Shown here piece after piece: positions 7,625-11,779 of a stretch of DNA of 11,779 nt (positions are counted from its first letter, which is position 1; each line of letters opens with the position of its first letter). The translations under genes and the position numbers were made by a program. The notes under the pieces were generated by a model. It was not told the DNA's origin and made no database searches. It saw only the letters and a list, made by a program, of their open reading frames with translations. The stretch covers positions 1-11,779 of the forward strand of contig JADFSZ010000037.1 in NCBI GenBank assembly GCA_022560555.1, read 5' to 3'. Source of the stretch: JADFSZ01 sp022560555 [NCBI: PVC group bacterium]. Lineage in GTDB: Bacteria > GCA-001730085 > JADFSZ01.

Positions 7625-7651
7625 TTGACAAAGACCTCTATATAGTATAAA
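7625..7651 (+). promoter_or_regulatory. likely promoter of dnaG within an AT-rich leader
   Basis: Perfect TTGACA at 7625-7630. The best -10 is TATAAA at 7646-7651 with a short 15-bp spacer; TAAATT at 7648-7653 gives 17 bp but is a poorer match. The region from 7532 to 7711 is very AT-rich, with several TATATAT stretches and no convincing gene. The leader to the dnaG ATG would be about 75 nt. Confidence 0.45.
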
Positions 7652-7732
7652 TTTATTTACTTTTTCTAGGTATAAGTCCTTTGATATCATAAGTTTCACG
7701 AAGAGTAACCTTTGCTTGGGTGGTTAGGTTTT

Positions 7733-9493
7733 ATGTTTATCTCCAGGGAGGCAATCAGCGAAATCCAGTCAAAGTGTGATATTGTTGATGTGATTTCCTT
7801 TCATATTCCGCTCAAGAAGATCGGAAAAAACTTCAAATGCTTGTGTCCTTTCCATCAAGAAAAAACCCCTTCCTTTGTTGTCAATCCTGACAAACAGATT
7901 TTTCACTGTTTTGGATGCGGAGTGGGGGGCAATGTGTTTTCATTTGTGATGGAATATGAAAAGGCGGATTTTCAGGAGGCCGTGCGAATTCTTGCAGAAC
8001 GCACGGGCGTATCGCTCAAAGAGGGTGATGCTGCCCGCAGACAGGTTCCCTCTATCCGGGATCAAATGTTTGATGTGAATGAAATGGCGATGAAGTATTT
8101 TCAAAAAATCCTGGAGCATCCCAAACATGGTCAAAGTGCGGCAGCCTATTTAAAAGAAAGGTTGATTACGGACAAATCCATCGAAAGCTTTCGCTTGGGA
8201 TTCTCTCCTAATGATTGGGTTGGTTTATTTCAGGCCGCAACGAAGAAAGAAATTCCCCCGCTCGTTTTAGAAAAGGCAGGGCTTATTATCAAAAATGATA
8301 CACGTAACTCGCATTACGATCGATTCCGAAATCGACTTATGTTTCCCATCCTCAATGTCTACAATAAGGTTATTGGCTTTGGGGCAAGGGCACTGGGTGA
8401 TGAGATGCCAAAGTATGTCAATACCCCCGAAACTGAAGTATTTAGTAAGGGCAGGCATCTCTATGGGTTGCACTTAGCTAAAAAGAGAATTTTGGAAGAT
8501 GATTTTGTTGTCATTGTTGAAGGGTACACGGATTGTATACGGCTGCATCAGGCCGGAGTTTCAAATTGTGTAGCTACCTTAGGAACGGCATTGACGAGCG
8601 AACACGCGCGTTTGATCAAAAGGTATACTACAAAAATACTGATAATTTTTGATGCGGATGCGGCTGGCCAAACGGCCATGTTGCGCAGCTTGGATTTGTT
8701 TTTGGAAGAAGATATGACGGTAAAAATCGCAACTCTTCCCGAGGGATATGATCCGGATTCGTATGTGTCGGAATTTGGACTAAACGGTTTTGAGAAACTT
8801 CACGCTCAAAGCAAGGACTTTTATCAATACAAAATGGATTTTTTGAAAAGAAGCGCAAAGACACTGGATATTCATGCTAAGGTTCGTATTTCGGATGAGA
8901 TGTTTTTAACCATTCGAAAAATTAACAACGAGATTATGCGTCAGGATTATCTGGCGCGCTTAGCGGACGATCTAGAGTTAGAGTCTTCCGTTGTTATCGC
9001 GGAGTATAATACGCGTCAGCAAAAACGTCCGGTTAAAAACAACTTCCAAGAAAAAGTTGCTCATAAGAGCAAAAAAAACGTCGCGGAAGAAATGCTTTTA
9101 AGGCTAATGTTTCATTATCCCCAGATGGTGGGTTATGTAAAAGAAAAACTTTCGCCTAGCCAATTTATGGATCCGGATCTCGCCAAAATCGCTACAAGTC
9201 TCATAGAAGACGAAGCGATTGATGAGCATATTGTTTCACGGATTATCAATCGTCTGCAGGACGTCCATCTGCACCAGTTGGTGGCGCGACTGAGTGAGGA
9301 GCCCTTTGAAACCCGGGAGCCGAAAGAGGCCATCAATGATTGTTTGCAGCGGATGTATGAGAACTTTCAAAAGAACAAGAAGGAGCAGCTAAAATTGATG
9401 ATCAAAAAAATGGAAGATGAGCGCAATTATGACGAAATGAACAAATATTTGAAAGAATATAAAATTTTAGCTGAAATGCAAACGAAAAGGTAG
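7733..9493 (+). CDS. dnaG: DNA primase
   Basis: The product synthesises RNA primers for replication together with the DnaB helicase. The 586 aa fit bacterial DnaG. The N-terminal CHC2 zinc-binding domain has C38, H41, C59 and C62. The catalytic core includes the basic motif RFRNRLMFPI at 197-206. The TOPRIM domain shows EGYTD (E263) and the metal-binding aspartates D307 and D309 in FDADAAG, where many primases have DGD. The C-terminal region (about 440-586) is the helicase-interacting domain, with long charged helices near the end. The frame extends upstream to a TTG at 7712, but the ATG at 7733 begins the normal family N-terminus (Met-Phe-Ile-Ser, then DIVDVI at 16-21), and GGGTGG/TTAGG precedes it, so it is chosen. 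A 153-bp gap separates it from rpoD, recalling the dnaG-rpoD order of the macromolecular-synthesis operon; rpsU is absent upstream. Confidence 0.96.
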   Translation: MFISREAISEIQSKCDIVDVISFHIPLKKIGKNFKCLCPFHQEKTPSFVVNPDKQIFHCFGCGVGGNVFSFVMEYEKADFQEAVRILAERTGVSLKEGDAARRQVPSIRDQMFDVNEMAMKYFQKILEHPKHGQSAAAYLKERLITDKSIESFRLGFSPNDWVGLFQAATKKEIPPLVLEKAGLIIKNDTRNSHYDRFRNRLMFPILNVYNKVIGFGARALGDEMPKYVNTPETEVFSKGRHLYGLHLAKKRILEDDFVVIVEGYTDCIRLHQAGVSNCVATLGTALTSEHARLIKRYTTKILIIFDADAAGQTAMLRSLDLFLEEDMTVKIATLPEGYDPDSYVSEFGLNGFEKLHAQSKDFYQYKMDFLKRSAKTLDIHAKVRISDEMFLTIRKINNEIMRQDYLARLADDLELESSVVIAEYNTRQQKRPVKNNFQEKVAHKSKKNVAEEMLLRLMFHYPQMVGYVKEKLSPSQFMDPDLAKIATSLIEDEAIDEHIVSRIINRLQDVHLHQLVARLSEEPFETREPKEAINDCLQRMYENFQKNKKEQLKLMIKKMEDERNYDEMNKYLKEYKILAEMQTKR

Positions 9494-9646
9494 TTGTTTT
9501 ATATATTCAACTCTATAACTAGAAGATATTCCGTACGTTACGTTTTTAATAATCAAAATGGCTAAAAAGGAAACGAGTCAATCTTGACAAAATAAAACTA
9601 AGAGGAAATCCTCAAAAAAGAAAGATTCTTAAAAAGGAAAAATACT

Positions 9647-11497
9647 GTGAAAAAGAAAAAGAGACCCTCAGGGAAACCATCCGTAAAGAAAAAGATGAAA
9701 ATTAGATTAAAGAGAGGCCATCCTGAAAAGAAAGGCGTCAAAAGAAACCATTCGATGACATCGTTAAGAAAGACTAAGATTCTTCCCCCGACGCAGGGAG
9801 ATGTCCGGCAGCGTCCCATGGGTGGGAAGCCTGCCGGGGCCGTGAGCACTATGGTTTACCAACCGTCGGCTCGAGAGGAGAAACGGGAGCAGAATGAGTT
9901 TGATAAATTATTGAAGACAGGTATTGAGCGCGGCTATTTAACGTACGATATGTTGAACGATATGCTCCCGTCCGATGTGACGGAAGCTGTTCATATTGAT
10001 GAAATATTAGATCGGCTGAATGAAGCTGGTGTGCGTGTTGTTGATGAGGCCGAAGCCGAGAGAATCGATAGGGAGGAAGTAACGGTGGGGCCGATAGACG
10101 CAAAAGCGGTTCAGGAAAATATCTCCTACCCTCAAGCCCGATCCGTAGACTCGGTTCGTATGTATCTGAAAGAAATGGGAGAAATTGATCTATTAACTCA
10201 CGTAGAAGAAATTGCATTAGCTAAAGCGATTGAAGCGGCCGAAGAAAAGCTTATGGATTGTGTCTTTTTGTCGCCGCTTATGATGAAAGAAATTTCTCAG
10301 ATCTTTAAGGGGGTTAAAAATAAAATCATTAATCCCGAGGATGTATTTGCTGATATTAATTATATCAAGAAGCATCGCGTATTAAGTAAAATCCCAAAAT
10401 GGGTGACAAAAATATCGAATATTCATAGAACAATTGCGGCCAATGTCAATCGTATCTCAAAAACACGCAATAATGAGAAGAAGAAACATCTGGACAATAA
10501 GATTAACGGCTACGAAAGAAAGATTGTTGAATTGTATCGCGGAATGAACCTGGATGCCGTGATGATTATTGAGATTGGCAAGAAGATAAAGATGATCTTT
10601 AACGAAGTTAAAAAATCGGATCTTAAAGTCAAAAAAATGAAAGATGGGAAAAATACTTCGAATAATCGGGCTGTTGAGAAAATTAAGTTAAGAAAACTTC
10701 TTTCTGAAACAAAAATGGATATTGCAGGATTGCGAAACTTGACGCATAGTATTGTTCGATGTGAATCGGAACTAGATGCTCGAAAAAAAGAGCTTGTGAG
10801 CGCTAATCTGCGTTTGGTAGTGAGCATCGCGAAAAAGTACACGAATAGGGGCTTGTCTTTCCTGGATTTAATTCAAGAAGGAAATATTGGCCTGATGAAA
10901 GCCGTTGACAAGTTTGAGTATCAGCGGGGGTATAAATTCAGCACATACGCAACATGGTGGATAAGGCAAGCCATTACACGTGCGATCGCGGATCAAGCAC
11001 GTACGATCCGCATCCCGGTTCATATGATTGAAACCATCAACAAGCTTCTTCGTATTACACGTAAGCTTGTACAGGAATACGGCCGTGAACCGACGCCTGA
11101 AGAAGTATCCGAGGAGTTGGAATTGCCCATCGAGAAGGTTCGGGGGATTATTAAAATTGCTCAAGAGCCCATTAGCTTACAGGCCCCCATCGGCGAAGAG
11201 GGCGACAGCCATTTTGGGGATTTTATTGAAGATAAAACAGCGATTAGTCCCGCGAGCGCGACAGCCTATTCTATGCTGAAAGAACAAATGAGTGATATTT
11301 TGGATTCATTGAGTGAGCGTGAGAAGAAAGTTCTTAAACTTCGATTTGGGATTATTGACGGCTATCCACGGACATTGGAAGAAGTGGGGCAGATTTTTAA
11401 TGTTACGCGTGAACGTGTGCGTCAAATTGAGGCAAAAGCCTTAAAGAAGCTGCGGCATCCTACACGGGCCCGTAAATTAGAGGGCTTTCTGGAATAA
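9647..11497 (+). CDS. rpoD: RNA polymerase primary sigma factor (sigma-70/RpoD)
   Basis: 616 aa with all primary-sigma regions. Region 1.1 is at about 82-135 ([21 protein letters not shown]), and region 1.2 at about 165-200 ([16 protein letters not shown]). A charged non-conserved linker spans about 205-375. Region 2 covers 384-455, with [32 protein letters not shown] and [17 protein letters not shown]. Region 3 is at 456-530, and region 4 at about 545-612 with the helix-turn-helix [20 protein letters not shown]. Region 1.1 and the perfectly kept region 2.3-2.4 mark it as the housekeeping sigma. The first 44 residues are an unusual tail, 20 of them Lys/Arg, before region 1.1. The GTG start is supported by AAGGAAA at 9634-9640; the in-frame ATG at 9695 lacks a clear ribosome site. 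A TTGACA at 9584-9589 has no good -10, so co-transcription with dnaG or an unrecognised promoter is possible. Confidence 0.96.
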   Translation: MKKKKRPSGKPSVKKKMKIRLKRGHPEKKGVKRNHSMTSLRKTKILPPTQGDVRQRPMGGKPAGAVSTMVYQPSAREEKREQNEFDKLLKTGIERGYLTYDMLNDMLPSDVTEAVHIDEILDRLNEAGVRVVDEAEAERIDREEVTVGPIDAKAVQENISYPQARSVDSVRMYLKEMGEIDLLTHVEEIALAKAIEAAEEKLMDCVFLSPLMMKEISQIFKGVKNKIINPEDVFADINYIKKHRVLSKIPKWVTKISNIHRTIAANVNRISKTRNNEKKKHLDNKINGYERKIVELYRGMNLDAVMIIEIGKKIKMIFNEVKKSDLKVKKMKDGKNTSNNRAVEKIKLRKLLSETKMDIAGLRNLTHSIVRCESELDARKKELVSANLRLVVSIAKKYTNRGLSFLDLIQEGNIGLMKAVDKFEYQRGYKFSTYATWWIRQAITRAIADQARTIRIPVHMIETINKLLRITRKLVQEYGREPTPEEVSEELELPIEKVRGIIKIAQEPISLQAPIGEEGDSHFGDFIEDKTAISPASATAYSMLKEQMSDILDSLSEREKKVLKLRFGIIDGYPRTLEEVGQIFNVTRERVRQIEAKALKKLRHPTRARKLEGFLE

Positions 11498-11514
11498 ACC
11501 ATTGGGCATCCTTT

Positions 11515-11715
11515 CTCTTCAGTGGGCCCTTAGTCCCTTCCAGGGATGAAATATCTTGGGTTCCAGACTTGGGGAGTCCCCAAAAGGGGACGAGATATTT
11601 CGGGCTCCAGGTTGGGGAGTACCCTATAGGGCACGAGATATTTCGGGCTCCAGGTTGGGGAGCTCTGCTGGTTACTCGCCACAAATCGGCGAGCAGGGAG
11701 CAGGGGATCATAATC
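11515..11715 (+). pseudogene. degenerate, repeat-interrupted partial copy of the adjacent CAU-anticodon tRNA gene
   Basis: Bases 11515-11533 match 11729-11747, the immediate upstream flank plus the first ten bases of the tRNA gene, at all but one of 19 positions. Bases 11698-11715 (GAGCAGGGGATCATAATC) match tRNA bases 11760-11778, with one missing C before the anticodon region. In the true tRNA these two pieces are separated by 12 nt (rest of the D arm); here they are separated by 164 nt holding the tandem repeats. The 3' half of the tRNA is absent. The simplest reading is duplication of the tRNA 5' half, followed by repeat insertion or expansion in the copy. Confidence 0.6.
11547..11693. repeat. 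three tandem units: conserved ~29-bp box, each followed by a different hairpin
   Basis: The box CGAGATATTTCGGGCTCC + AGGTTGGGGAG occurs identically at 11591-11619 and 11634-11662. A diverged copy lies at 11547-11576. Period is 43-44 bp. After each box comes a perfect stem of different sequence: GTCCCC-AAAA-GGGGAC (11576-11591), CCCTATAGGG (11622-11631) and CTCGCC-7 nt-GGCGAG (11675-11693). No coding potential is convincing on either strand. None of the stems is followed by a T-run, so they are not standard terminators, although the array lies directly downstream of rpoD. Confidence 0.75.
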
Positions 11716-11737
11716 TAATATGTTTTTGCTCTTCATT

Positions 11738-11779
11738 GGGCCCTTAGCTCAGTTGGTTAGAGCAGGGGACTCATAATCC
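11738..11779 (+). tRNA. tRNA with CAU anticodon (probably tRNA-Ile2, otherwise elongator Met), 3' end cut by window
   Basis: The 5' half is intact: acceptor strand GGGCCCT, then TA, D stem GCTC/GAGC with loop AGTTGGTTA, anticodon stem GGGGA, and loop CTCATAA with CAT at 11772-11774. The window ends inside the anticodon stem. The body closely resembles the lysidine-modified isoleucine tRNA (C4 and C5 in the acceptor strand, AGAGCAGG-GACTCATAATC), which favours Ile2 over Met. The missing 3' half (discriminator, T arm) would decide. A TAATAT at 11716-11721 is a possible -10 box, without a matching -35. Confidence 0.85.

Noticed and set aside
7577-7645. Short frame (about 22 codons) downstream of a GGAGGAG sequence before dnaG
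   Set aside because: The Shine-Dalgarno-like sequence is about 16 nt from the ATG, too far, and the peptide has no recognisable pattern. The frame runs over the likely dnaG promoter.
7712-7732. TTG at 7712 as the dnaG start
   Set aside because: It adds seven residues not seen at primase N-termini; the ATG at 7733 gives the normal start of the family.
9558-9587. Mini-frame starting Met-Ala-Lys-Lys upstream of rpoD, as a leader peptide
   Set aside because: Nine codons without a ribosome-binding site or attenuator-like structure; no reason to think it is translated.
9584-9612. TTGACA as an rpoD promoter
   Set aside because: A perfect -35 box but no acceptable -10 at 15-19 bp, so not listed as a promoter.
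11460-11736. Minus-strand open frames with repeated P-x-W-x-P-K/R-Y-type peptide segments after rpoD
   Set aside because: The peptide repetition just mirrors the DNA tandem repeats. Two different frames are open over the same bases, there is no ribosome-binding site, and one frame overlaps the end of rpoD.

Overview
The window looks like chromosomal DNA of a free-living, Gram-negative-type bacterium, modestly AT-rich. It is mostly housekeeping and core-metabolism genes. No phage, transposase, CRISPR or toxin genes are visible. The gene mix is a long-form HisG, a tiny AURKAIP1/COX24-type ribosomal protein, a SpoVG with an inserted zinc ribbon, a stand-alone squalene-hopene cyclase and a lysine-rich RpoD. 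This would fit a PVC-related or candidate-phylum lineage such as Omnitrophota. That placement is an inference from gene content only; no marker here fixes it.

Layout: (1) 1-1640, plus strand: the C-terminal part of a CPBP (CAAX-type) membrane protease runs in from the left edge. It is translationally coupled by an ATGA overlap to mtnA (methylthioribose-1-phosphate isomerase). (2) 1669-3774, minus strand: squalene-hopene cyclase, convergent with mtnA. (3) 3775-3992: divergent intergenic region with a good sigma-70-type promoter on each strand. (4) 3993-6585, plus strand: a tight cluster of hisG, a 31-codon mS38-like ribosomal protein gene, and a membrane-anchored protein with about 13 TPRs. 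(5) 6719-7222: a SpoVG-domain protein with a four-cysteine zinc ribbon inserted in it. (6) 7223-7732: no protein gene; it holds short related palindromic boxes, tRNA-Gln(UUG), an intrinsic terminator and a likely dnaG promoter. (7) 7733-11497: dnaG and rpoD, the core of the classic macromolecular-synthesis operon, here without rpsU. (8) 11498-11779: tandem repeats with hairpins lying inside a degenerate partial copy of a CAU-anticodon tRNA gene. The start of what looks like the intact tRNA gene follows and is cut by the window edge.

Functionally, dnaG (primer synthesis) and rpoD (housekeeping sigma factor) couple replication and transcription. hisG starts histidine synthesis, mtnA belongs to methionine/MTA salvage, and shc makes hopanoids for membranes. 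The most unusual items are the zinc-ribbon-in-SpoVG architecture, the mS38-like mini-gene between hisG and the TPR gene, and the repeat-interrupted tRNA remnant beside the CAU tRNA. I see no convincing new multi-gene system.
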